Shown here: in pieces, positions 46,164 through 56,242 of the stretch | How positions within the stretch are numbered: position 1 is the stretch's first letter | Layout: each line of letters opens with the position of its first letter | Assembly: GCA_964017235.1 (NCBI GenBank) | Contig: OZ024933.1 | Span: forward strand, 6,885,962 to 6,949,961 | Length of the DNA: 64,000 nucleotides | From: Sabellastarte sp. h YS-2021 | Taxonomy: Eukaryota; Annelida; Polychaeta; Sabellida; Sabellidae | Reading direction: 5' to 3' | Made by a program: the position numbers and the translations under genes | Notes under the pieces: generated by a model | Seen by the model: the letters and a program-made list of their open reading frames with translations, nothing else | Databases searched by the model: none | What the model was told of the DNA's origin: nothing

Positions 46164-47024
46164 ATGAATACATACTTAGCGCAAGCATTTATAATGAAGT
46201 ACCTTCAGACTTTAGCTCACCTTTTGTGGGAGGATATAAATCTCTCTTTCCTCACAGATTACTACACGTATTTCTATCAAACATTCAATATCACTGATGA
46301 ATCAACATTATATAAAAAATTAAAGAATATGTTCATCGAATCCCTTGAAGAGCCAGATAATCAAGCACTAAAAGGTAGAAATATGGTTTCTTTTAATTCT
46401 ATAGACAGATTTATGGACATTTTGTCAGAGATATTATGTGCCTTTTTCACCATACACTTCATGAAAGATTGTGTTAAAACCTATGTTTCAAAAACAAATT
46501 TGAAGGGGGGTTCATATCTTTTAAAAAGTTGTGAGGATGGGTCTGTAGAATTTTACAAAAATACAGAATCTTTCTTTCCTTTATCCTCTGATTCCGAATC
46601 AGAAACAGAGTTGGTAGAACCAGTGTGTCAAAAGGCAAAAGAAGCAGAATTCAATTGTCCTAGACCTGCACAAACTTGCTCTTCAGAACCAGTACATAAA
46701 AGAAAGATACCGTTAAAAATTTCAGAATCGAAAAACAGAAACCCATTTATGAAATGTAAAAGCCCACAGATTGATATACAAAACCGCGACAACCTCGACC
46801 AGTTTACAGAGCAGAATGATTTACAGCATTACCACAACATTGCAAAGGAAAATTTGATCAACCTAACCGATAATGTGGAAAAACTTAGCCAAATTATTAA
46901 GAAAACAATATCTCCGATAAATTCTTTTTTGCCACAAAATTTAAAAACTGAAGAATTATCCTGTGAAGTGAAATGTCCATTACACTGTAGTTTACTGTCG
47001 AGGGCACAGGCTATAAAAAACTGA
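46164..47024 (+). CDS. Orphan ORF, 286 residues, possible viral early regulator
   Basis: Not recognised. The first half is helical (AFIMKYLQTLAHLLWEDI, FLTDYYTYFYQTF). A central acidic/serine patch (PLSSDSESETELVEP, about residues 146-160) is followed by a basic, probably disordered region and a coiled-coil-like stretch (NIAKENLINLTDNVEKLSQI). It ends in a Cys-containing tail CEVKCPLHCSL. The start codon has good context (ACCATGA) and lies 17 bp after a splice-acceptor consensus. The layout of a folded head, acidic patch and basic linker suggests a regulatory protein, but this is inference only. Confidence 0.5.
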   Translation: MNTYLAQAFIMKYLQTLAHLLWEDINLSFLTDYYTYFYQTFNITDESTLYKKLKNMFIESLEEPDNQALKGRNMVSFNSIDRFMDILSEILCAFFTIHFMKDCVKTYVSKTNLKGGSYLLKSCEDGSVEFYKNTESFFPLSSDSESETELVEPVCQKAKEAEFNCPRPAQTCSSEPVHKRKIPLKISESKNRNPFMKCKSPQIDIQNRDNLDQFTEQNDLQHYHNIAKENLINLTDNVEKLSQIIKKTISPINSFLPQNLKTEELSCEVKCPLHCSLLSRAQAIKN

Positions 47025-47108
47025 AGGGTAGAAAAACCAAAAATTAATAATGAACAAATAAAAGTCTATGAGTCATTCTGTTGCAACACAAAAAAAAACA
47101 AAGTAACC

Positions 47109-47522
47109 ATGATGTCAGTTAGGTATAATAACAAAGGCATGTGTGATTGCGGCTACCACTTTGAATGGTATTACTTGTATCCGTACATAGAAAAAGGATT
47201 GCAGTTATATCCTGATATGGAAATCACGAAAGATATTGTTGAACTTGCAGACAATATCAGATACGAACTTTTTAAAAATGATCAACTTGTAACATTGAAA
47301 GAATTTTGTTTTTCAAAAATTTATCAATTCAACCTAAATGTTAGATTACTCCCCAAGGGGCTGTGGGAACAGTTTAATGAGAAATATGTGTTTGAAAAAG
47401 TTTCTTGGAATTACCTAGAATTTGCCATTCCAAGATTTCTGAGTAAACATTTAGGGGGGGACATTGGTTTACAACAAAAAAACTCTGTTCCCAGTAAAAG
47501 AAATATTTGTACGAAACAGTAA
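47109..47522 (+). CDS. Small protein with SOCS-box-like C-terminal half (copy 1)
   Basis: A 137-residue protein. Residues 62-71, TLKEFCFSKI, fit the elongin-B/C-binding BC-box pattern (S/T-L-x3-C-x3-I), and LLPKGLWEQF at 80-89 has the LP-x2-L spacing of a cullin-5 box, so this segment resembles a SOCS box. SOCS-box proteins recruit a cullin-RING ubiquitin ligase to a target bound by the rest of the protein. The N-terminal 60 residues (CDCGYHFEWYYLYPYIEKG) would be the target-binding part and match nothing I know. A second such gene follows at 47798. The call rests on short motifs and needs a structure or profile test. Confidence 0.45.
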   Translation: MMSVRYNNKGMCDCGYHFEWYYLYPYIEKGLQLYPDMEITKDIVELADNIRYELFKNDQLVTLKEFCFSKIYQFNLNVRLLPKGLWEQFNEKYVFEKVSWNYLEFAIPRFLSKHLGGDIGLQQKNSVPSKRNICTKQ

Positions 47523-47797
47523 TAATGGACAGTGGGAAAGACATAACTTTCCTATTTAATGTAGAAATTTATCAATGTATAACAACTTGTAATATTAAAA
47601 GAAACTTTGTGTTAGATTACTCCCCCAAGTGGCAGTGGAAAACAGTTTACTGAGAAATATGTGTTTGAAAAAGTGTTTTCTTGGAATTATCTAGAATTTG
47701 CCATTCCAAGATTTCTCAGTAAATAGTTTTTTTTTGGGGGGAGGACATTGGTTTTTTTACTCTGTTACCCAGTAAAAGAAATACTAATACAGTAATA
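47523..47797 (+). pseudogene. Decayed duplicate of the SOCS-box-like genes
   Basis: This spacer is a rearranged copy of its neighbours. It opens like copy 2 (ATGGACAGTGGGAAAGACATAACTTTCC) and continues like the 3' half of copy 1 (GTGTTAGATTACTCCCCCAAG, GAGAAATATGTGTTTGAAAAAG), with frameshifts and a T/G-rich insertion. It shows that the block expanded by tandem duplication. Confidence 0.7.
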
Positions 47798-48253
47798 ATG
47801 GACAGTGGGAAATACATAACTTTCCTAGTTGATGGAGAAATTTGTCAATACAGAAATCATGTACTAAAATGGAGAGATTTAGATGTGTTTGTGAAACATG
47901 GGTTAATTGTACAACCGGGAATAACAATAATGCCTGTATTAGTTTATCAGTGTTTATATGCTACTATATCTTTGTATACATATTATTTCGGGCTTAACCC
48001 ACGAAGTTTGCAAGAGTTGTGTGCTAGTACTATACAGTTTAATACATTGAACAAAGCTCTATTGCCACATCAACTGCAAAAGTTTTGTCAAGATTACCTC
48101 TATGATGAATTAAATTTTGGTTCATCAAATGGGATGCAGCAATACATTTACTCTCACATATGTATCACCAACTGGGTTAAAAAAAAATCAGTGTGTGACA
48201 GGTTTTGGTTTATCAAATGGGATGCAGCAATGCAGCAATGCATCACCAACTAG
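47798..48253 (+). CDS. Small protein with SOCS-box-like C-terminal half (copy 2)
   Basis: A 151-residue protein starting ATGGACAGTGGG. Residues 70-79, SLQELCASTI, match the BC-box consensus very well, and LLPHQLQKF at 88-96 supplies the LP-x2-L cullin-box spacing. The N-terminal 65 residues (FLVDGEICQYRNHVLKWRDL, VYQCLYATISLYTYYF) are unlike any family I know but have the same length and layout as copy 1. The last 40 residues run into a DNA-level repeat (TCAAATGGGATGCAGCAAT, twice between 48126 and 48240), so the true C-terminus may have been extended by that duplication. Confidence 0.5.
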   Translation: MDSGKYITFLVDGEICQYRNHVLKWRDLDVFVKHGLIVQPGITIMPVLVYQCLYATISLYTYYFGLNPRSLQELCASTIQFNTLNKALLPHQLQKFCQDYLYDELNFGSSNGMQQYIYSHICITNWVKKKSVCDRFWFIKWDAAMQQCITN

Positions 48254-48327
48254 GTTAAAAAAATTTTCATTAAGACACACAAAAAATTAGCGTGTGACAG
48301 GTAGAAAAGACACTGTTTGATGTGACA

Positions 48328-48764
48328 ATGGAAGTTAAGGTTAAATTTTTGTGTGATGGACAACAAAACTTGTACAAATCGTCTCCGAATGCAGTTGGTT
48401 ATGAGTTATTCAGTACGGAATGCTTTGAACTATTACCTAATGAAATAAGAAAGCTGCCTACAGGTGTGATATTAGAATTACCAGATTCATTGTACGTACA
48501 AGTAGCAGAAAAGAGTAGTGTTAGCCTATGTGGACTCTGTGTATTGGCTGGTATCATTGATCCGGACTATCGAGCACAACTATTTGTGGTACTACACAAT
48601 ATTACAAACCAAAAATTTCATGGGACAAGACAAAACCCATAGCACAGTTGATATTTCATTCAACCATTAACCCTTGCATCATAAAAACGGAAAACGTTGT
48701 AGAAGAAACATTTCGAGGAAGTAAAGGATTTGGGGAGTGTACTGAATTGAAACATCAATTTTAA
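48328..48764 (+). pseudogene. dUTPase, frameshifted near its end
   Basis: dUTPase hydrolyses dUTP to dUMP and pyrophosphate, keeping uracil out of replicating DNA and supplying dTMP precursor. Motif 1 appears as AVGYELFST, motif 2 as EKSSVSLCG (usually PRSGLA-like), and motif 3 as LAGIIDPDYRAQL with the catalytic Asp and Tyr. After a frameshift near 48625 come motif 4, KPIAQLIFH, and motif 5, RGSKGFGECT. All five motifs of the trimeric family can be found in order. The true start is ATG 48328, since the codon six bases earlier is GTG. The stop at 48762-48764 lies 4 bp before the next gene. Confidence 0.85.
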
Positions 48765-48768
48765 GACG

Positions 48769-49563
48769 ATGTCGAGTGTATTGGGAAACTCTTCAGAAGG
48801 GGGACTTAGCACAATCTTTTTACCATCAAATACTAAATGCGACTATTTTGAAAACAAAACATCAAACTTTGTGGTAGATTTATCCGAACCTATTACCTTA
48901 AAACCGGGGGCAAAGATACCTCTCGCTGAAATCATTTATCCAAACAGTATAACGAATGTGTTTGAATCAATGACTAAGATTCGTCTTTCGAAGAAGAGAG
49001 GTATAAGAATATGGCGTTATATTGAGACGATCCCCAGTAAAAATTACCACAATACAGAACAATTAATACGGGTAATAAATAGGGCTTTCAAAAATGCAAA
49101 GATGGAATCCACGTTGCAGGTAAACAACAGGACTGGGATGTGTGAAATAACTGTAGAGAGAGAAGAGACAATAGACATCCACAGAAAGCTGGCAAATATT
49201 TTAGGATTTTTTGACAAGGTACAGTTTGCAAATGTAGGAAACCCAATCCCTTTACCAAGATTATACATAAGCGATGTGGTACCCGACGTTAATTTGCTCA
49301 CTTTCAGTCTTTACATCTACAGTGATATTGTCTACCCTACTCATGTGGGAGATAAAAATGTTCCAATTTTAGGGATCATTCACTGTGACACTGGTCTCGA
49401 TTCACAATATACTCAGAAGACAGTTCCTGTTTTAAACTATATCCCTGTGACAGGAAATGTACTGAGTAAAATTGAAATTAAAATCACAGACACAGTGGGA
49501 GACCTGATTCATTTTCAATTTGGAAAGGTGATAATCAGGCTGTCTTTATTAAAACCGGATTAA
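48769..49563 (+). CDS. Minor capsid (penton-like) protein of Polinton type
   Basis: An intact 264-residue protein. The opening SSEGGLSTIFLPSNTKCDYF followed by NKTSNFVVDLSEPITL and AKIPLAEIIYPNSI matches the conserved N-terminus of Polinton minor capsid proteins, which form a single jelly-roll and occupy the pentameric vertices. The rest is strand-rich with VLNYIPVTG and DLIHFQFGKVIIRL near the end, as in that family. It starts 4 bp after the dUTPase stop and ends 8 bp before the polymerase ATG, indicating tight virus-like packing. Confidence 0.75.
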   Translation: MSSVLGNSSEGGLSTIFLPSNTKCDYFENKTSNFVVDLSEPITLKPGAKIPLAEIIYPNSITNVFESMTKIRLSKKRGIRIWRYIETIPSKNYHNTEQLIRVINRAFKNAKMESTLQVNNRTGMCEITVEREETIDIHRKLANILGFFDKVQFANVGNPIPLPRLYISDVVPDVNLLTFSLYIYSDIVYPTHVGDKNVPILGIIHCDTGLDSQYTQKTVPVLNYIPVTGNVLSKIEIKITDTVGDLIHFQFGKVIIRLSLLKPD

Positions 49564-49571
49564 AAAAAGAA

Positions 49572-52500
49572 ATGCAACACCACAAATTCAAAGATGTGTA
49601 TAAGAGGTACAGAATGGAACTTCCCAGGTACAAGAAAAGAGACGTAGAAATGTATTTATCAAAATCTTACCCGATGGTCAAAAATAAAATTAAAAAAGCA
49701 CTGCGTAAATTGAAGAGTATAAAGATACAATTGTCACTGAGGGTAAAACTTAAAAAGTACAGGCAAACAGAAGATGATTTTGTTTACATCAAACCATACT
49801 TTACATCGGAAACAAAGGCAATTCTTTCGAAGGTACATATCAAAAGGATTATATCCGAATTAAATAAAGAGGTTCCATCTAGATTAGAAACATTTCTTCA
49901 TCATGGAAGTAATTGGAACGTAGTCAAGATTTATAGTCTTGAATTGAAAATAGTGAAATACGCTACAATTTTGGGTGGGTGTAAAAAAGGAAACCTTCCA
50001 AATTTTCTGAAAAACAAACACTGTTTACTCGACTTATCTTCCCCAGAAAACCAATGCTTCCTATACGCAGTAGCAGCTGGTATCTTACAACCAGCAGCAA
50101 AACATGTGGGTCGTACGAGACAATACAAAACCTTGGTGGAAAATTTTAACACAAATGGAATTTCGCTACCCATGACACTGGATAGTATCCAACTGTTTGA
50201 AGCACAAAATGAGGTTTCCATAAATTGTTATGACATTAACCCTGTATCTCATGAACCCGGGGTGCTACACATAAGTTCTGAAGAAAACAAGAAACATCAC
50301 GTAAATATATTGTTATACAAAGGACATTATTACACAATTAGGAGTTTTTCCAGATTTCTTTGTGGTTTTCGATGTTCAAACAGGAAAAAAGGTTATTACT
50401 ACAAAACCTGTTTGACAAAAAAGTATTCAGAACAAGCTCTGAAAGAACATGAAACCTCTTGCAGTATAAATATGGTCAAACCTAAAGGAAAAGTACCAAC
50501 TCTGGGATCTGGTGAGGACCTGTTACAGTTTAGAAACTATGAGAAAAAATTTATGGCACCCTTTGTCATATACATGGACTTTGAGACATATCAGAGCCGA
50601 GTGACCAATAAAAGACCCAGTAGAAAAACTAAATTTAGCACCCAGCATAAACAGTTAAGCGTTGGCATGAAACGCGTGTGTCATGTAAATGACAAGTTCA
50701 ACGGATCTGTAAGGTGTTACACAGGAGAAAATTGTGCCAAAAAAGCTATTGAAATGTTGATGGAAGAGCAAAGTCGTATCAATGTAATTTTGAACAAATG
50801 CAGATACCCAATGACCAACACACCAGAAACTTGGCGAATGTTGAAAAAGGCTACCCATTGTTACATATGTGGTTCACCTTTTAACGGTGACAAAAAATGT
50901 AGGGATCACAACCACTTGCAAAGCCCCAAGGTCACAGAAGAACACCCTTTTGGGAATGTACTCGGTATAGCTTGTAATAGATGCAACCTGAAATACTCTT
51001 CAATTTCCAATGAACCAAAAATTCCTGTATTTCTCCATAATGGATCGAAATACGACTTCAAATTGTTGATAAGAGAATTGTGTCAAAACAGTGAAAACCA
51101 ATTAAAAATTATTCCAAGAACAAGTGAGACATTTGCGTGTATCTCTTTTCAAAATTTCCAGTTCATAGACACCTATGCTCATTTACCCAACAGTTTATCA
51201 AACCTGACAGACATCCTGAGAAGTAAGGATAAATTATTCAAACACACTAGACAATTATATCCGGAAGAGTCTACATTTTTAAAATTGCTGAAAAAAGGTT
51301 TCTTCCCTTATGAGTATCTAACAGGGACTGAAGTTCTGAATGAATGCAAACTACCAGAACGAGAACACTTTTATAGCTCTCTTACAAAAAAGACCATCAC
51401 CCCTGAACAGTATCAACATGCACAGTCAATGTTTACTGCTTTAAAATGTTCAAATTTAGGGGAACACTTAGAGGCCTACCTGAAATTAGATGTGACCTTA
51501 CTGGCAGATGTTTTTAAAAATTTCAGAGCAATAAACCATAAACTGTACGGGTTAGACGTTGCAAAATACTTAAGTCTACCAAGTTTCTCATTCGATGCAA
51601 TGTTGCTTCAAACCAAAGTAAAACTCGAACTGATCACTGATCTTGAACAGTATGAATTCATACAGAAAGCTATTAGGGGCGGTATCTCTGGTCAGTACAC
51701 AAGGTATGCAAAAGCGAACTATCCAACATTACCAGACTACAATGAAGTAGAACCGATAAGTTATCTCCACATGTTTGACTGTAATTCATTATATGCCTTC
51801 TGTTTGTCAAAAAAACTACATGTAGGTAAATTTAGGTGGCTAGAAAAGAATGAAATTTCAAACTTCGATATAGAAAACACGGCATCAAATACTGACCTAG
51901 GGTATATTTTAGAGGTTGACTTAGAATACCCAGAGAATTTGCATGTCAAACATTCAGATTTTCCACTGGCGCTGATAAAGAAGAAAATAAAATACGATGA
52001 ACTCAGTCCCTACAATCAAAATATCCAAAGATCGAGTGATATGAAAAATTTGTTCAGCAATGCAGAAAAATTAGTTCAAACACTAGAAGACAAGAAAAAT
52101 TATGTAATACATTTTGAACTACTAAAACTGTACTTAAAACTCTGACTCAAACTGACAAAAATTCACAGAGTTCTCAGATTTGAACAGAGGGCATTCATGA
52201 GGTCATTTATTGAGTTCAATATTGAAAGAAGAAAGGCGGCCAACTCAGAATTTGAGAGCAACAATCTAAAAATGGCAAACAATGCTCTTTATGGAAAAAC
52301 CATAGAAAATATGTTCAAAAGAAGAAAAGTCAGACTAGTGAATTCTTCTGAAAAACTTCTGAAATTTGCAAACCTACATTTCAAAGGGTGGAGTTACTCG
52401 ACCCAAAAATTGCAGCAGTGGAACTGAAAAATCATACAGTTAAATTGGACAAACCAATTTTTATAGGATTCACAGTTTTAGAATTAGCAAAGAAAGTCAT

Positions 52501-53083
52501 GTATCAATTTCTGTATCTATTTCTTCCAAAAATTTTTGGTACGTGGTATACAGTACATCCATTATACAGTGACACGGATTCGTTCTTGTTAAAAATAGTG
52601 GCAAAGGACGAATCGGCTCTTACACCGAATGATATATACAGAGCTAACTCTAAGTACTTCGATTTTTCCAATTTTCCAACGACACATCCACTATACCACA
52701 CTAAAAATGCAAAACAGAAAGGTTATTTTAAATTTGAATACGCATCCAAAGAACTAACAGAGTTTGTCGGTTTAAAATCCAAACAATATTCCATATTATG
52801 TTCCTGTGACACCATCCATAGAGCCAAAGGAGTACCAAAGGCAGCTGCTAATGAACTAGTACATGCAGACTACTTGCATACTTTGAGAAAAAACCAACCG
52901 AAGACTGTTCACTTTTCTGCAATACGTAGTTTCAAACACAAACTCTACACAGTGGATACAGAAAAAATAGCCCTCAGCGCATTTGACGACAAAAGATATA
53001 TACTAGACGACGGTATTACTTCTTTAGCCTACGGAGATTATCGAATAGCAAGATGGGATTCAAAGCAAAAGCTTTCAAAATAA
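49572..53083 (+). pseudogene. Protein-primed family B DNA polymerase (Polinton PolB), one stop and one frameshift
   Basis: It replicates the element's linear DNA from a protein primer. The N-terminal region has an OTU/DUF-like segment (ENQCFLYAVAAG) and a zinc-containing endonuclease VII-like insert (CYICGSPF, CRDHNH, CNRCN). Exonuclease motifs follow: MDFET with D336 and E338, NGSKYDF with D495, and YLKLDVTLLADVF with D640. Polymerase motif A is FDCNSLY (D736), motif B KMANNALYG (from residue 900), motif C SDTDSF near 52570. All catalytic residues are present. An in-frame TGA at 52143-52145 and a frameshift near 52390 interrupt the palm domain; the frame is otherwise open from 49572 to 53083. 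Confidence 0.93.
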
Positions 53084-53345
53084 ATGCTTGTAAAAGGGCC
53101 TCGGTCACTAAATTCAAATGGAAACTGTACTGTCACTTTTCTGATCAGTTCTCAAGAAAAAATGTGATGTTTAACTATACCGAGTTGAAGAAGCTGAAGA
53201 AAGTTTTACCTTCGTTATTAGATATTATAAAGAAATATGAGGGAAAGAAACAGAAAAAAAGTCTGAGACACCCGACGAAATAGAAGACGGTTGTGACTCC
53301 CCTTACAATACCACACCTGAAAGCAGCGATATTGAGTCAGAATAA
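53053..53345 (+). pseudogene. Small ORF with acidic tail between polymerase and kinases
   Basis: From ATG 53053, overlapping the polymerase end by 31 bp, about 70 codons encode a basic protein (KAKAFKINACKRASVTKFKW) with a helical Lys/Leu segment (YTELKKLKKVLPSLLDIIKKY). After an A-rich run near 53255 another frame continues as an acidic tail (PDEIEDGCDS, SSDIESE) that stops one base before the kinase ATG. The abutting stop suggests the tail is real and that a frameshift sits in the A run. Family unknown. Confidence 0.45.
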
Positions 53346-54001
53346 TGAAGTTACTTAGCATTGATGGAATTATGGGTGCTGGAAAAAGTTATCTATTCAA
53401 TTTGTTAAGAGAAAATTTTGCAGACAATAAAAAAATTGGGTTTGTAGAGGAACCAGTGGAGAAATTTTAAAAATATTTACGGTATAATCCATTGAGCGAA
53501 TATTACAGTGACCCACTGAAAAATGCTGCAGTTTGTCAACACTACTTCTTAAATGTCTTAGGAAAGTTATACTCAGAAAACCTACACAAAACCAATGACA
53601 TGGATTACCTTATATCCGAGAGAAACTTGTACAGCACAGTTATTTTCATTAACGCTCAGTATGAAAGAGGATACCTGACAGACTTTCAACATGATTATCT
53701 TAAAGATCGGGTACACGAAAAAATTGGGGAAACACTCAACAAAGACTGTGGGTTAGGTTGCAACAAGTTGGTGTATGTAGTCACAGATGTTGAGAGATGT
53801 TTGGAACGGATATTACAACGAAAAGAAGAAAGCACCATGATGGAATTACGGGACTACCTGCATTGTCTCCAAAAGGAGTACGATGAGTATTATCACATTT
53901 TTGTAGAACAAAATGGAAGTGACAGTGCCGAGAAATTGAATAACATCGATGAGGATGAAGCTCTTGTGAGAAAAGTTGAAAGACTGTTAAGAAAATCATA
54001 A
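53345..54001 (+). pseudogene. Deoxynucleoside kinase 1, one in-frame stop
   Basis: This enzyme would phosphorylate deoxynucleosides to feed DNA synthesis. From the ATG at 53345 it shows a P-loop GIMGAGKS (residues 8-15), VEEPVEKF (34-41) with the substrate-side Glu region, SERNLYSTVIF (the ERx motif of the dNK family) and a lid-like GCNKLVYVVTDVERCLERI with arginines. A TAA at 53468-53470 (codon 42) breaks an otherwise continuous 218-codon frame; total length fits the family. Position next to dUTPase and polymerase fits a viral nucleotide-supply role. A second paralogue follows. Confidence 0.85.
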
Positions 54002-54007
54002 TTAAAG

Positions 54008-54659
54008 ATGAAACTGGTAACCATAGAGGGACTTATGGGTGCTGGAAAAACTTAAAAAAATTAAAGGGGAGGATTGTTTCAAGAATGCTTGGTTTATTGA
54101 AGAACCCAGCTCCAAAGTTAAAAAGTATAAATACCACAAGTCCCTAGAGGAGTTTTATAGAAATCCTTACATGAATTGTGGGTTTACTCAACTTTACACA
54201 TGCGAAATTTACAGGAAAATGTTCAGTGAAAGTTCATACCCTTGTTCAGATGGGGCTTGCATATCGGTAAGAAACATGTACAGCATTCAAGTGTTTGCAA
54301 ATGCACAATACGAAATGGGTTACCTGAAGGACTTTCAATACGATTACTTGACAGATATCATTCAACAAAATATAACAGACACTCTACCCCAATCCTGCAA
54401 GTTAGGTTGCAATAGGCTAGTTTACATTGATACAGATGTTGCAACATGTTTGAAAAGAATCATGGACAGAAAAGGACAGGGCAACATGGAAAATTTTGAA
54501 GATTACCTGAACTGTTTACAAAAAGCGTACAAAGACTACTGCAAAAATTTTTCAGAAGAAAATGGAAGGCATTACCTAGTAAGAGTAAAAAACTCTGATG
54601 CAGAATTAGGTGTAAAAACATTGCTAGTTAACAATAATATGCCCGTGTGTCAAGACTGA
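54008..54659 (+). pseudogene. Deoxynucleoside kinase 2, frameshifted in the P-loop region
   Basis: A tandem paralogue of kinase 1. From the ATG at 54008 it has GLMGAGKT, then an immediate stop at 54053-54055. The remainder lies in the next frame (open from 54039): WFIEEPSSKVKKY, SVRNMYSIQVF, NAQYEMGYLKDFQYDYL and GCNRLVYIDTDVATCLKRI. The segment joining P-loop to the first helix looks shortened. The position equivalent to the catalytic Glu of the ERx motif is Val, so even in an intact frame activity would be doubtful. The tail is longer than in kinase 1. Confidence 0.82.
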
Positions 54660-54661
54660 AC

Positions 54662-55102
54662 ATGCCTTACAAACATAGCCCAACAATGGAGATTTCTTCG
54701 AATGATGAATCAGATGTTTCGTGTGAACAGATACAGTGTTGTTCATACTGTTCCAAGGACAAGGTTTTGGTGAAAGGGAAAACCTACTGTCACAACTGTA
54801 AAAGTAATTGCTTCAGGGAATGTAAACGCTGCAAACGACCATTCCACGATGAAAAATACTTCACTTACCCGGAGACTAGATGTAACTCTTGTCACAAGAA
54901 ATATTTAAACGAGAAGGTTAAACGAGAGCAAAGAAAGAGGAAACCCGTGCAAGACCCGGTGAACAACAAAAAAACATCTGAAGTGGAGAAGGTGGAAGAA
55001 AAAAGTCTGTGTGAAAAAAGAAAAGCATTAAAGAAAATAGGTTTCCTACCGGTGTTCTGTTTAGGACAGAAATTAGAAAACCATGAAATTCAACATAACT
55101 AA
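54662..55102 (+). CDS. Cys-rich zinc-binding protein
   Basis: A 146-residue protein from ATG 54662, 2 bp after the kinase stop. After an acidic Ser-rich start (EISSNDESDVS) come paired cysteines: CCSYC, CHNC, CKRCKRPF and CNSC, enough for two or three zinc ribbons or treble clefs. A highly basic tail follows (KYLNEKVKREQRKRKP). Similar Cys-rich proteins lie beside the integrase in other Polintons, as far as I recall; their role is unknown, perhaps nucleic-acid binding or regulation. The frame is intact. Confidence 0.6.
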   Translation: MPYKHSPTMEISSNDESDVSCEQIQCCSYCSKDKVLVKGKTYCHNCKSNCFRECKRCKRPFHDEKYFTYPETRCNSCHKKYLNEKVKREQRKRKPVQDPVNNKKTSEVEKVEEKSLCEKRKALKKIGFLPVFCLGQKLENHEIQHN

Positions 55103-55253
55103 TAATACTGTTATCATCACCTGTTGTGAAACTGAAAAAAGGCAGAAAGACCAAACTGACCATTCAGAGGTAGGAAAGAAAGGGTATTGTCCATTTGTCC
55201 TAAGATTTAGATACAAAAAAGAATGAGCAGCAAAACACATTTTACTGAGGCAA

Positions 55254-56172
55254 TTGTCTTACGATGTCAAGAAACCAAGTTCATTTTCAAACAGCTACAA
55301 ACCTTATAAAGCAGCAAAGAGGAAAAACAGAAATATAACACTCTCCATGGTTCAAGATTTCTTAGCTGGGGAAGATGTTTATACACTACACAAACCAACC
55401 AGAAAACCTAAGAAACACAGGAAGACTATTGCACATGGTATTGATGCTATACATCAAGCTGATCTTGTAGATGTCAGTGCCCTGTCTAGAGAAAATAAAG
55501 GAAATAAATTTATTCTCACTAACATTGACATTTTTTCGAAGGAAAGGCATGGGCAGTACCTATCAAAAATAAAACCGGAATATCGGTGAAAAATGCCTTT
55601 GAACTAATTCACAAAGAGAGTGTGCCACAGAAAGTACATACCGACTTAGGCAGTGAGTTTTGCAACAAAACTGTACAGGATTACTTCAAATCTAAAGGTA
55701 TCACACATTACTCCTCTGCGTCCGACTTCAAAGCAGCCATTTGTGAAAGATTCAACCGGACATTAAAATAAAAAATGTGGAAGTATTTCAGCAAAACTGG
55801 GAAATTGAATTACACCTCTATCTTACAAGATATTGTACAAAGCTACAACAACAGTAAACATTCATCCATTGGAATGTCACCAAATCGTGTCACAAAGAGG
55901 AATGAGAGCAGAATTTGGAATCATCAATACAAAGATGAAATTGATAAACGTCAGAGCAGACATAAGTACAAGATAGGAGACTTTGTGAGACTGATACATT
56001 TAGACAATCCTTTCACTAAAAATACCTTCCAAGATTTACAAAAGAAGTTTTCATTATAGCGGACAAACTTAATACCAAACCTGTGACATATAGAGTAATG
56101 GACCAAAAACAGGACATTATTAAAGGTGGATTTTATGATAATGAGTTGGTAAGAGTAAAGATAAAAGACTAA
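55254..56172 (+). pseudogene. Retroviral-type integrase of the Polinton (RVE core)
   Basis: It would insert the linear element into the chromosome. The N-terminal part has LSYDVKKPSSFS and YTLHKPTRK, typical of Polinton integrases. The core shows IHQADLVDV (first Asp), KVHTDLGSEFCNK (second Asp) and AAICERFNRTL (Glu); then IVQSYNNSKHSSIGMSP and a C-terminal chromodomain-like strand region (YKIGDFVRLI, VTYRVMD, GGFYDNELVRV). Frame breaks lie near 55585, at an in-frame TAA (55769-55771), and near 56048. No good ATG is seen in frame at the 5' end, so the first codons may lie in another frame upstream of 55254. Confidence 0.88.
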
Positions 56173-56242
56173 TGAGACGTACCACCCACCTTCACCACTT
56201 CTTGTGGGTGTGTGTAATTTGTTCATACACAAAAAAAAAACA

